DNA of 8,102 bases from Cytophagaceae bacterium UBA7467 (GCA_002479785.1 DLPD01000033.1:1-8102); one strand, 5' to 3'. Numbered from the stretch's first letter, positions 1-7,060 are shown. Numbers and translations: made by a program. Notes: a model not told the origin generated them from the letters alone.

Positions 1-315
1 GATAAATTACAAGACAGAGGGGTGTTCTTCATCGATCCAGGTGAAGAAGTATACACTGGAATGGTTGTGGGAGAACACAATCGTCAAAACGATATCGAAG
101 TTAACTTACAAGCTTCGAAGCAATTAACGAATATGCGTGCGTCTGGTTCAGATTCTGCCACTAAAATTGCTCCGAAATTAAACTTCTCTTTAGAAGAGTG
201 TATGGAATTTATCCAAAAGGATGAATACTTAGAAATCACGCCTAAATCATTACGTATGCGTAAAATTTGGTTAGATCCAAACGAACGTAAGCGTAACGAG
301 AAGAAGCCAAGCTAA
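1..315 (+). CDS. typA: TypA/BipA ribosome-associated GTPase, C-terminal part (5' end outside window)
   Basis: The frame is open from base 1 and stops with TAA at 313-315, giving the last 104 residues of a protein that begins before the window. The segment matches the C-terminal domain of TypA/BipA, a translational GTPase of the elongation-factor family that binds the ribosome and is needed under stress or cold in many bacteria. Recognisable stretches are the GEEVYTGMVVGEH region, the family-typical LTNMRASGSD, the FIQKDEYLEITP region and a basic tail ending RKIWLDPNERKRNEKKPS. The GTPase domain and the EF-G-like domains are not in view, so intactness cannot be judged. A GTG at 22-24 could be mistaken for a start, but the conserved reading continues upstream of it (DKLQDRGVFF), so it is internal. 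The gene converges on comEC, with the two stop codons only 33 bases apart. Confidence 0.95.
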   Translation, partial: DKLQDRGVFFIDPGEEVYTGMVVGEHNRQNDIEVNLQASKQLTNMRASGSDSATKIAPKLNFSLEECMEFIQKDEYLEITPKSLRMRKIWLDPNERKRNEKKPS

Positions 316-320
316 TGATG

Positions 321-350
321 AAAGGCTGCCCTCACCGGCAGCCTTTTTTT
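321..350 (+). terminator. Intrinsic terminator of typA
   Basis: A perfect 10-bp stem, AAAGGCTGCC at 321-330 and GGCAGCCTTT at 337-346, has a 6-base loop and is followed by more T (run 344-350). It starts five bases after the typA stop. On the minus strand the stem is followed by CATCATTAGC, which is not U-rich, so it should work mainly for typA. The comEC stop codon (349-351) lies in the T-run. Confidence 0.9.
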
Positions 351-2292
351 ATAATTGAATAGCAGGTTGTTCGTCTAAAAAATAATATTTTTGGGGTAAA
401 TAAGGCTTTAGCTCCCCCATCCAATAGGTGCTCGGTTTTTTCAAAAAGTACCACGTCGCCTGACGCCAGCTTTTCAACCATTCCTTATCACGGTATTTCA
501 CTTCTTTCCCCAAGATCAAATGCTGCTGAGCCCTACACTCCGTCGGAATCCGAACATAGGCAAAACCAGCATCTCGGTATTTCCATTGTAAATTGCCCGC
601 TATGGGCCACCTTCTTACCAGCGTATCCTTTACTCCTACATTCGCCCACATTGGACTAAGATGAGCCTGAATCCAGGCTGGATCTGCACTCGCAGGTAAA
701 GAGGCGATGGATTTAACTCCATTATTCTCGACCCACACTGCCTCACCCTTTACCGCACTGAGATAAGCCTGAGGTTTTGTTTCCGGGGTTTGCCAAAACA
801 ATAGCGAGATGCAGGCCACCCATTGCCATCGTCGAGGAGCCCAAACCAATAGGGCAATCACTAGAAAATAAAATCCCATTTCAAGCCATGAAATCCGCAA
901 AAAGGGCATAACGGAAGTGACCCGCTCCACCCAGCTAAACATCATACCGTGCAACAATTGAAAACTTGTCCTTCCTAAATAAGCCAATGGTTGAAAGGCC
1001 CAATCCGGTAAAAAGGAACCCATTGCTAACAACAAAAAACCGAGAAATAACGCAATAGAGGAGCATAAAATCAAAACGGGATTTAACAGAAAAAAGGAAA
1101 TCGGATGAGGCAATTGATGAAAATAATACACGATCAAGGGCCAAGTAAAAATTTGAGCAGCTAATGCCACGCAAGTTAATTCCCAAATCTGGGTCAATGG
1201 CCAGCGAAGCCAGCCAGAGAATTGAATAACAGAAGCCCAGCGTTGCTGAAAAGCAATTAATCCCCAAACTGCTAAATAAGAAAGCTGAAAACCCGCTTCA
1301 AACAAGGAGGCTGGATTCAGAAACAAAAGAACAAAAGCACTAAAAGCCAAGGTATTTAGACTTTCCTGCCTTCGAAGAAAAGTTTTCGCAAAAAGAATCA
1401 CCGAAAACATCCAAGCTGATCTTAGCACTGGTAAAGAAAAACCGCTGATGCCCGCATAGCACCAAAGCAAAGCCATCATCAATCCAAAAAATACATAAGG
1501 CCCAGCCGGCCTTCGATTTCCTAAAAATCCCAATAAAAGACTTAAACCTACATATAATAGCCCCACATGAAGACCCGAAACAGATAAAATGTGAATAGCT
1601 CCTAAAGCAGAATAAGTCGACAAGGTCTCAAAATCAATCTTTGTCTTCACTCCTAACAACATCGCTTCGGCCACATCCCGATCTCGTCCTGGATCAAAGG
1701 CTCGTTCAAGCAGTCCAACGAAATGACCCTGAGCCTTTTCGAAAAAAGTCACTTCTACCGCTCCCATTTTCAACAGTCGAATCCGATCATATGAAACAAA
1801 AGCAGTCCCCCCTATACCTTTTTGAGTAAAATAGGCTCCCCAATCCTTTTCAAACGGAAAAAATGGTAAAGGAAAAGGCTTAACCGTTTGCTTGACCACG
1901 TACAAATCGCCAGATTTAGGTTTAAGCAGTTGCTTAGCAAGGTATAATCGCACTATTCCAGCATTAGAGGACCAAGTCTGCGTCGAATCTCGGAGCCCTT
2001 TACACCTAGCTAACACTGACCAGGACTTCGGCTTCTCCTCCACAGATCCTTCCACCTGAAACACGAACCCATCGAGTGGAAGTACAGAAAGAACGGGCTT
2101 CAGGTGATTCGACCAAGCCATCGCGAACACCACAATCAAAGAGGAAATGCCGATACTTCTGCAAACTCTACCCGGTATAATACATCCTAAACAACCCAAA
2201 AGGGGCCAAAAGGGCAATCCAGCAAGCAAGATACCCAGCATCCAAAACAGCAAAATTCGGACAAAGGGGAAACGGGAAAAATAGGAGATCAT
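349..2292 (-). CDS. comEC: ComEC/Rec2-family DNA uptake channel, without metallo-beta-lactamase domain
   Basis: This polytopic inner-membrane protein of about 647 residues is of the ComEC/Rec2 family, the channel that brings single-stranded DNA into the cytoplasm in natural transformation. Residues are numbered from the TTG at 2295. Hydrophobic segments lie near residues 12-60, followed by a soluble DUF4131-like region (about 75-190). The competence domain (about 205-490) carries AIHILSVSGLHVGLLY (233-248) and NPASLFEAGFQLSYLAVWGL (327-346), both hallmark stretches. The C-terminal 150 residues lack the HxHxDH motif of the metallo-beta-lactamase domain found in longer ComECs; forms without it are common in Bacteroidota. 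Translation could start at TTG (2295) or the adjacent ATG (2292); I chose ATG. No Shine-Dalgarno sequence is seen, but the start lies 17 bases after the nadD stop, consistent with coupling. This is the last gene of the array. Whether the cell is competent cannot be told from this gene alone. Confidence 0.92.
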   Translation of the reverse strand: MISYFSRFPFVRILLFWMLGILLAGLPFWPLLGCLGCIIPGRVCRSIGISSLIVVFAMAWSNHLKPVLSVLPLDGFVFQVEGSVEEKPKSWSVLARCKGLRDSTQTWSSNAGIVRLYLAKQLLKPKSGDLYVVKQTVKPFPLPFFPFEKDWGAYFTQKGIGGTAFVSYDRIRLLKMGAVEVTFFEKAQGHFVGLLERAFDPGRDRDVAEAMLLGVKTKIDFETLSTYSALGAIHILSVSGLHVGLLYVGLSLLLGFLGNRRPAGPYVFFGLMMALLWCYAGISGFSLPVLRSAWMFSVILFAKTFLRRQESLNTLAFSAFVLLFLNPASLFEAGFQLSYLAVWGLIAFQQRWASVIQFSGWLRWPLTQIWELTCVALAAQIFTWPLIVYYFHQLPHPISFFLLNPVLILCSSIALFLGFLLLAMGSFLPDWAFQPLAYLGRTSFQLLHGMMFSWVERVTSVMPFLRISWLEMGFYFLVIALLVWAPRRWQWVACISLLFWQTPETKPQAYLSAVKGEAVWVENNGVKSIASLPASADPAWIQAHLSPMWANVGVKDTLVRRWPIAGNLQWKYRDAGFAYVRIPTECRAQQHLILGKEVKYRDKEWLKSWRQATWYFLKKPSTYWMGELKPYLPQKYYFLDEQPAIQL

Positions 2293-2295
2293 CAA

Positions 2296-2313
2296 TTAGG
2301 CGGAAAGGCCTAA
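2296..2313 (-). repeat. Small inverted repeat at the nadD/comEC junction
   Basis: TTAGGC (2296-2301) and GCCTAA (2308-2313) form a 6-bp stem with a 6-base loop. It covers the nadD stop codon (2310-2312) and ends three bases before the comEC ATG. In mRNA it could influence re-initiation at comEC. There is no T-run, so it is not a terminator. It is short enough to be chance. Confidence 0.3.
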
Positions 2314-2882
2314 AGGTAGAATTTTTTAGCGGAGATTAATGCCTCCACTTCATCAGGTACTAGGTATTTTATGGACTGACCTTGCTGAATACAGGCTCTA
2401 ATATAAGTAGCTGAAATGTGTAAAACAGGTGCTTCTATACGCTGCACGTTCTTATGAGACCACAAATCTGATGTAGGCTCCTCTCCGCGTGGATACACGT
2501 AGAGACCATAATAATCAAGTATTTGGTTATAGTTTTTCCAACTCTTGAACTGCTCTAAATTATCCCCACCCATAATCAACTTGAACTCTGTCTCCGGGTG
2601 ACGTTCCGCTAAATGAACGAGCGTGTCTATGGTATAAGAAGGTCGTGGTAAGGTAAACTCAATGTCTGAAGATTTAAATGAATAATGATCCGAAATAGCT
2701 CGATCCACAAGATCCAAACGGTCAAATTCATGCAATAAAGATTTACTTTTTTTGTGGGGATTTTGAGGAGAAACGACGAACCAAATTTGGTCTACATCCG
2801 TCTGATTCAGCACCGCCTGCGCAATGATCAAATGACCCATGTGTATCGGGTTAAACGAACCAAAAAACAGGCCAACTTTCAT
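2310..2882 (-). CDS. nadD: Nicotinate-nucleotide adenylyltransferase
   Basis: This 190-residue cytoplasmic enzyme transfers AMP from ATP to nicotinate mononucleotide, giving deamido-NAD in NAD biosynthesis. The nucleotidyltransferase signature GSFNPIHMGH is at 8-17, with the HxGH catalytic element. Other family stretches are SPQNPHKK (38-45), LPRPSYTIDTL (78-88), MGGDNLEQFKSW (104-115) and the C-terminal ISATYIR (156-162), which corresponds to the ISxTxIR ATP-binding motif. Length is normal for NadD. The ATG at 2880-2882 shares one base with the gmk TAA (2882-2884) as TAATG, a classic coupling arrangement, which also fixes the start. All key motifs appear intact. Related adenylyltransferases such as CoaD are shorter and lack the SPQNPHKK and PSYT stretches. 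Confidence 0.95.
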   Translation of the reverse strand: MKVGLFFGSFNPIHMGHLIIAQAVLNQTDVDQIWFVVSPQNPHKKSKSLLHEFDRLDLVDRAISDHYSFKSSDIEFTLPRPSYTIDTLVHLAERHPETEFKLIMGGDNLEQFKSWKNYNQILDYYGLYVYPRGEEPTSDLWSHKNVQRIEAPVLHISATYIRACIQQGQSIKYLVPDEVEALISAKKFYL

Positions 2883-3448
2883 TATTTAGTCAAATTTTCG
2901 AACAGGGCTTGAGCCTCTGCTACGGCATCTTCCAATTTATCATTCACTAGCACGACATCGAATTGATCTTGAAAAGACCACTCAAATTTCATCTTAAAAA
3001 TTCGCTTGGATAAGGCTTCTTCATCCTCCGTCCCGCGAGAGCGCAAGCGTTCCTCTAACATCTCTAGCGTAGGCACCTTCACAAAAATAGCCAAGGCGCG
3101 ATCACCATAATACTTCTTCAAGGCCAAACCACCCCGTACATCCACGTCAAAAATAACGTGTTTACCAGAAGCCCAAATACGCTCGATTTCAGATTTTAAG
3201 GTGCCATAATATGCCCCTGCATAGACCTCCTCCCATTCCACAAACTCGTCATTCGCAATTCTTTGGCGAAAATCATCCGGCGTTAAAAAATAATAGTCCT
3301 TACCATGCTCTTCATGACGACCTCGTTTATCACGAGTACAAGCAGAAATAGAGAAACCTAAATTAGCATTACGCGCTAATAATTCTTTAACGATAGTCGT
3401 TTTACCTGAACCCGAAGGGGCCGAAAATATGATGAGTTTGCCTTCCAA
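2882..3448 (-). CDS. gmk: Guanylate kinase, TTG start
   Basis: This 188-residue guanylate kinase phosphorylates GMP (and dGMP) to GDP with ATP, an essential step of guanine nucleotide synthesis. The P-loop APSGSGKTT is at 10-18. The GMP-binding region follows, with SISACTR (33-39), HGKDYYFL (48-55), EFVEWEEVYAGAYYGT (68-83) and FDVDVRGG (100-107). The lid/arginine region RLRSRGTEDEEALSKR is at 134-149 and VLVNDKLEDA at 166-175. The start codon is TTG at 3446-3448: the frame is closed by the upstream gene's TAA (3461-3463), no ATG or GTG lies between, and the next Met is residue 130, after the P-loop. The predicted N-terminus MEGKLIIFSAPSG fits the family well. It lies 12 bases after the anti-sigma gene and overlaps nadD by one base. 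Confidence 0.95.
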   Translation of the reverse strand: MEGKLIIFSAPSGSGKTTIVKELLARNANLGFSISACTRDKRGRHEEHGKDYYFLTPDDFRQRIANDEFVEWEEVYAGAYYGTLKSEIERIWASGKHVIFDVDVRGGLALKKYYGDRALAIFVKVPTLEMLEERLRSRGTEDEEALSKRIFKMKFEWSFQDQFDVVLVNDKLEDAVAEAQALFENLTK

Positions 3449-3460
3449 AAATTCCGATGA

Positions 3461-3742
3461 TTAAATGAACCAACAAAATAAGGGAATTAAGATCAATATA
3501 AGGAGTAGAATCGACGATATTTTCGAACGAATACTTTCCAGTAAACTAGAAGGGCAGCTAGAAGTGCAGTTGGATTTTAAGGCTTTTCGAAGGGCAATTT
3601 CCAATTTATAGCCTTCTTGACAAGGTAAACATTGGCCTTTATTCGCTACAAAACGTGCTTCTTCCTCAGCAGACGCCTCTTTATCCAAAATACGCTGGAT
3701 TAGCTTCATGCAATCAGTTTGATGGGAACAATTCGTCTTCAT
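3461..3742 (-). CDS. Putative anti-sigma factor, zinc-finger-like (RsrA/ZAS type) with C-terminal membrane segment
   Basis: This 93-residue protein is encoded directly after an ECF sigma factor gene. Its body resembles small Bacteroidota anti-sigma factors of the ZAS/RsrA kind: DCMKLIQRILDKEASAEEE (10-28), then ANKGQCLPC (33-41) and a helical YKLEIALRKALKSN region (45-58). In the usual pattern HxxxCxxC the His is replaced here by Asn34, while Cys38 and Cys41 are kept. Extra cysteines are Cys5, Cys11, Cys59 and Cys63, plus His7. Residues 76-93 are a strongly hydrophobic segment ending at the stop codon, so the protein is probably tail-anchored with its sigma-binding part in the cytoplasm and no periplasmic sensor domain. 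The start is the ATG at 3740-3742, 38 bases after the sigma stop. The anti-sigma role is inferred from position and sequence pattern; other small redox or zinc proteins are possible. Confidence 0.7.
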   Translation of the reverse strand: MKTNCSHQTDCMKLIQRILDKEASAEEEARFVANKGQCLPCQEGYKLEIALRKALKSNCTSSCPSSLLESIRSKISSILLLILILIPLFCWFI

Positions 3743-3780
3743 AGTGTTTTTAACATCGATGGGAATAAAATAGTTCAGAG

Positions 3781-4386
3781 CTAGGCTGACAACATGTCAG
3801 TTTTGTAGCCTTTTTTAGCGGCGTAGGTGGCTAAGGTTTCCTTTAGCATAGTTCGAGCACGGTGCAATCGAGATCGGACGGTACCGATGGGAATATTCAA
3901 GATTTTAGCCATCTCTTCGTAGCTAAACTCCTCTAAATCACATAGAATAATGATCATTCTAAAATCAACAGGCAAGGCTTGAATGGCAGAAGTAATCTCA
4001 TCTCCTAACATTTCATTCACAGTCTCCGCCTGAAGATCCGCCTGGAAGGCCGGCTCCGGGTCATCTTCACCCGCAAAAGATTGCTCCACCCACTCAAATT
4101 CAACCTTGGATGGTCCACGCGATTTTTTGCGGTAATCGTTGATGAAATTATTCTTGAGAATGCGGAACAACCAGGCTTTAGCATAGGTCCCAGGCTCAAA
4201 AGAGCCAATAAAACGAAAGGCGCGCATGCAGGTATCCTGCACTAAATCATGCGCATCATCCTCGTCATTCGTTAGTCGAAGGGCAAAATTATACATCGCA
4301 TCCATATGCGGGACAAACTCCTTTTCGAAGAGTGCTCTGGCTTGCGATTCTGTCAGCGTGACGGCTGCACTTATTTCTGTACTCAT
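3781..4386 (-). CDS. ECF-family RNA polymerase sigma factor (sigma-70 family, RpoE/SigR-like)
   Basis: This 201-residue extracytoplasmic-function sigma factor directs RNA polymerase to a dedicated set of promoters. The region 2 domain spans about 20-90, with YNFALRLTNDEDDAHDLVQDTCMRAF (32-57) and the -10-recognition helix KAWLFRILKNNFINDYRKK (70-88). An acidic linker (about 95-128) joins it to the region 4 domain (about 130-185), which has ALPVDFRMIIILCDLEEFSYEEMA and the helix-turn-helix ILNIPIGTVRSRLHRARTML (162-181). A short tail KKGYKTDMLSA follows; regions 1.1 and 3 are absent, as expected for ECF factors. The start is ATG 4384-4386, 69 bases after mreD. The anti-sigma-like gene downstream is its likely partner. 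The inducing signal and regulon are not visible. Position behind mreBCD suggests co-transcription with cell-shape genes. Confidence 0.93.
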   Translation of the reverse strand: MSTEISAAVTLTESQARALFEKEFVPHMDAMYNFALRLTNDEDDAHDLVQDTCMRAFRFIGSFEPGTYAKAWLFRILKNNFINDYRKKSRGPSKVEFEWVEQSFAGEDDPEPAFQADLQAETVNEMLGDEITSAIQALPVDFRMIIILCDLEEFSYEEMAKILNIPIGTVRSRLHRARTMLKETLATYAAKKGYKTDMLSA

Positions 4387-4392
4387 GGCGGT

Positions 4393-4407
4393 TTATCTAT
4401 CAGATAA
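4393..4407. repeat. Short inverted repeat upstream of the sigma factor gene
   Basis: TTATCT and AGATAA flank ATC (4393-4407), seven bases before the sigma factor ATG. It could be an operator or a small mRNA hairpin near the start. The rest of this 69-base gap holds no full TAnnTTTG element on the minus strand; the nearest is an imperfect TAAATTG on that strand at about 4421-4427. Short and AT-rich, so possibly chance. Confidence 0.25.
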
Positions 4408-4455
4408 CACAATGCTTACAATTTAAACGCCAAAACGAAAAGGTGACAAAAAGAC

Positions 4456-4965
4456 TTATTTTCCCTTATTGAATAACTCCAACAAGGTAAACACAATCAC
4501 GCCTAAAATAGTACTTAAAAAGGCTTTCAACAGACTAAGGCCAAATAAACTTGACTCACTTGCCTCTAACTGAAATAACACAAAATGGTGCGTAAACAAC
4601 ATCAAGGTTAGATACGGATAAAACCACATCCACTTCATCTCCTCTAAACTGATTGAAGAGCGTTCATCGTATCCATTCGCCGGTGTTAAAATATTAAAGA
4701 AGGTAGGGCGCAACCAGGCTACTAAAACCGTGGCAAATGCGTGCATTCCATGTGTATTATAGAAAATATCTAGCAACCAACCGAGAGCAAATCCCCCTAA
4801 AATCAAATAGACCGGAGGGGTTTCGATGGGGGCTTTAATGATTGCCCACAAATAGAGGAAGCAGAAACCATAATAGAATAAGGCCAAATCCCGCAAGAAC
4901 AATAACTGTACCACAATCGTCAAAACGACCGCTATCCACCATTTGTATTGAAAATTAGCGCTCAT
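4456..4965 (-). CDS. mreD: Rod shape-determining protein MreD
   Basis: This 169-residue integral membrane protein is part of the MreBCD elongation machinery that positions lateral wall synthesis. About five hydrophobic segments are visible, near residues 9-45, 52-70, 77-94, 113-133 and 142-165. The MreD-like stretch GGFALGWLLDIFYNTHGMHAFATVLVAWLRP is at 57-87; its LDIF and GMHA elements are typical of the family. MreD sequences are poorly conserved, so the call rests on this stretch, the length and position right after mreC. The start is ATG 4963-4965, one base after the mreC TAA (4967-4969), so translational coupling is likely. The loop ANGYDERSSISLEEMKW (96-112) is a polar insertion between membrane segments. 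Confidence 0.88.
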   Translation of the reverse strand: MSANFQYKWWIAVVLTIVVQLLFLRDLALFYYGFCFLYLWAIIKAPIETPPVYLILGGFALGWLLDIFYNTHGMHAFATVLVAWLRPTFFNILTPANGYDERSSISLEEMKWMWFYPYLTLMLFTHHFVLFQLEASESSLFGLSLLKAFLSTILGVIVFTLLELFNKGK

Positions 4966-4966
4966 C

Positions 4967-5806
4967 TTAGTCGATTTTAGGTTTTGCCTGTTCTAATTTC
5001 GCCTGCTGACCAGCAAACTTATTTTCGATCACATACACATAACGTAGTGTCGAGAAATGCGTCAAAAGCATCACTTTAATATCGTGAAAAGTACCATCGT
5101 CTTGCAAGCCGACTTTGGCCACTATACCTATAGGGATATTAGGAGGATACACCGCATTATAATCCGACGTAACAATTGTATCCCCTTTCACTACTTTTTT
5201 GTATTTAGATACGTCCATTAACTCTGCCACCTCAGGTTGATAACCCGGCCACTTAATGTAACCAAGCTCGCCAGAAGACTTGATTTTAGCGGAAACCGTA
5301 TTACTCGTATGCAAAACGGAAACAATTAAGGCCAAATTCTCCGTACATGAAATCACTTTACCTACCACTCCAGTAGAGGAAATAACCGCCATTCCAGGCT
5401 TGATTCCGTCTAAGTAGCCTTTTTCAATCGTCAAATAATTTTGGGAATTCCGGGTACTTTGATCAATTACCTTGCAAGCGATCGGTTTGTAGCGATCCAA
5501 TGATGCCTTACTAAAAAAAACAGGTAAATCAGCTTTCTGCTGAACTTGAGCCTGCAGTTGAAAAATCTGCTGATGTAGTTTTTGATTCTCCAAGGCTAAC
5601 TCACCATTAATATCTCTCAACTGATGGTAGGTAGCCACTTCTTGACGAGTGGACAACAGAGAAGCTGCCCAGGAATTCGTCGTATTAAAATAAAGTGTGT
5701 GTTGGTAATTATTGTAGGTGAACACAGCCCAAAGACTGATAACCTGCAGCAAAATAAACAGAAGCAGATTTCGCTGACGCAATAAAAACTGAAACAGTTG
5801 ATTCAT
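4967..5806 (-). CDS. mreC: Rod shape-determining protein MreC
   Basis: This 279-residue single-pass protein links cytoplasmic MreB to periplasmic elongation enzymes. A short cytoplasmic N-terminus (1-12) leads into one membrane helix (about 13-31). A coiled coil follows (about 52-91), with repeated ELALENQKLHQQIFQLQAQVQQK, and then the paired beta-barrel domain (about 104-262). Family stretches include NSQNYLTIEKGYLDGIKPGMAVIS (120-143), TGVVGKVI (145-152), HTSNTVSAKI (166-175) and IPIGIVAKV (224-232). The end is a Gln/Lys-rich tail (266-279). The start is ATG 5804-5806, three bases after the mreB stop. Length is normal and no defect is seen. Confidence 0.94.
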   Translation of the reverse strand: MNQLFQFLLRQRNLLLFILLQVISLWAVFTYNNYQHTLYFNTTNSWAASLLSTRQEVATYHQLRDINGELALENQKLHQQIFQLQAQVQQKADLPVFFSKASLDRYKPIACKVIDQSTRNSQNYLTIEKGYLDGIKPGMAVISSTGVVGKVISCTENLALIVSVLHTSNTVSAKIKSSGELGYIKWPGYQPEVAELMDVSKYKKVVKGDTIVTSDYNAVYPPNIPIGIVAKVGLQDDGTFHDIKVMLLTHFSTLRYVYVIENKFAGQQAKLEQAKPKID

Positions 5807-5809
5807 CCC

Positions 5810-6835
5810 CTAGGTAATCAATACCGGACGGTATTTCTCTAAGTTTTTCAAGATCTCACCTGTACCCCGGATGACCGCCTTCAACGGATCATCAGCCACG
5901 TGGACTTTTAGTTGCGTCTTCTTCTCAATACGCTTATCTAATCCGTGCAACATCGCACCACCGCCGGCTAAGTGAATACCATTATGGAAGATATCACCTG
6001 ATAATTCCGCCGGAGCTCTTTGTAAAGTCTCCATAATAGCTACCTCGATTTTCGTAATCGAGCTATCTAAGGCATAAGCGATTTCAGAATAATTTATTAA
6101 GATTTCTTTAGGAATACCCGTCATCTGATCACGACCACGGATCTCAAAATCCGCAGGCGGATTCTCTAGTTCTGGCAATGCTGAACCCACTTGAATTTTG
6201 ATTTGCTCCGCAGAACGCTCACCAATCACTAGCTTGTGCTCACGCAACAAATAATCTTTAATATCACGTGTAAATTCATCCCCAGCAACACGAATCGAAT
6301 TTTCCACGACGATACCACTTAAGGAAATGATCGCTACTTCTGTGGTACCACCTCCAATATCTACGACAAGAGATCCATTCGGTTGTTCAATATCAATTCC
6401 GATACCAATTGCGGCCGCAATCGGCTCGTGTACCATATACACTTCACGTGCTCCAGCATGTTCTGCGGAGTCTTTAACGGCTCTTTTCTCCACCTCCGTA
6501 ATACCAGATGGGATACAAATTACCATGCGCAATGCTGGAGAAAAGAAAGAATTTCCTTTATCCATCATCTTGATTAAACCGCGCATCATTAATTCTGCCG
6601 CGGTAAAGTCAGCAATCACACCATCTTTTAAAGGACGGATCGTTTTAATATTATCATTCGTTTTCTCGTGCATCATCATCGCTTGACGACCCACCGCTAA
6701 AACCTTGTTCGTGTTACGATCTAACGCAATAATCGAAGGCTCGTCCACGACAACCTGGTCTTTGTGAATAATCAAAGTATTCGCCGTACCTAAGTCCATG
6801 GCAATATCCTTCGAAAGAAAATTAAATAATCCCAT
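5810..6835 (-). CDS. mreB: Rod shape-determining protein MreB (bacterial actin)
   Basis: This 341-residue actin-family ATPase polymerises under the inner membrane and guides lateral peptidoglycan synthesis. Phosphate-1 is DLGTANTLI (14-22); EPSIIALDR follows at 32-40. HEPIAAAIGIG (136-146) contains the catalytic Glu137. Phosphate-2 is VVDIGGGTTEVAII (157-170), and the adenosine motif is HLAGGGAML (288-296). The N-terminal GLFNFLSKDIAMDLG start resembles other Bacteroidota MreB proteins, with hydrophobic residues ahead of the first strand that may help membrane binding. The start is ATG 6833-6835; the stop is TAG at 5810-5812. It is the first gene of the minus-strand array and is preceded by a consensus-like -7 element. 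All nucleotide-binding motifs look intact. Confidence 0.98.
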   Translation of the reverse strand: MGLFNFLSKDIAMDLGTANTLIIHKDQVVVDEPSIIALDRNTNKVLAVGRQAMMMHEKTNDNIKTIRPLKDGVIADFTAAELMMRGLIKMMDKGNSFFSPALRMVICIPSGITEVEKRAVKDSAEHAGAREVYMVHEPIAAAIGIGIDIEQPNGSLVVDIGGGTTEVAIISLSGIVVENSIRVAGDEFTRDIKDYLLREHKLVIGERSAEQIKIQVGSALPELENPPADFEIRGRDQMTGIPKEILINYSEIAYALDSSITKIEVAIMETLQRAPAELSGDIFHNGIHLAGGGAMLHGLDKRIEKKTQLKVHVADDPLKAVIRGTGEILKNLEKYRPVLIT

Positions 6836-6857
6836 CTGATTTTGTGATTGTAAAACA

Positions 6858-6865
6858 CAAATTTA
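6858..6865 (-). promoter_or_regulatory. Candidate -7 element for the mreB array
   Basis: The minus strand reads TAAATTTG, a full match to the Bacteroidota -7 consensus TAnnTTTG, 22 bases before the mreB ATG. No TTG lies at the expected -33 distance (a spacer of about 19-21 bases reads AT only). The 5' leader would be very short. In AT-rich DNA such a match can arise by chance. Confidence 0.45.
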
Positions 6866-7043
6866 CATAAAAATTGAGCTAAAATTTGAAAAAAAACGAA
6901 TTTTAGATTTTCCACGAAATAATTATAAAAAAGGCCAAAGCAGGTTCTCAGAAATCACTAAATTTTAAAAACGCTCTCTTATTAATATATTACAATAAAT
7001 TAAGCGGAAAAAAATAGGATAAAATGAGCAAATTAATCGACAA

Positions 7044-7060
7044 AATAATTTGGAATTATT
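7044..7060. repeat. Inverted repeat overlapping the -33 element, possible operator
   Basis: AATAATT (7044-7050) and AATTATT (7054-7060) are perfect inverted copies separated by TGG. The -33 TTG of the promoter (7050-7052) sits at its centre, where a bound protein would block or alter polymerase contact. No regulator is identified. Arms made only of A and T in an AT-rich region reduce its weight. Confidence 0.35.

Noticed and set aside
22..24. GTG as the start of a short separate gene before the first terminator
   Set aside because: The frame is open to base 1 and the upstream residues continue the TypA pattern, so this is the 3' end of typA.
935..1267. 110-codon frame in another minus-strand frame within comEC
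   Set aside because: It is fully inside the comEC membrane domain; the hydrophobic character comes from the overlapping membrane-protein codons.
2296..2313. Hairpin at the nadD/comEC junction as a terminator
   Set aside because: The stem is six base pairs with no following T-run on the minus strand, and comEC starts at once after it.
6327..6686. 119-codon open frame antisense to mreB
   Set aside because: It lies wholly within the conserved mreB reading frame on the other strand; the translation is low-complexity with no recognisable domain.
6983..6992. TAATATATTA palindrome as an operator
   Set aside because: It is ten bases of pure A/T in an AT-rich region with no relation to a promoter element; chance is the simpler explanation.
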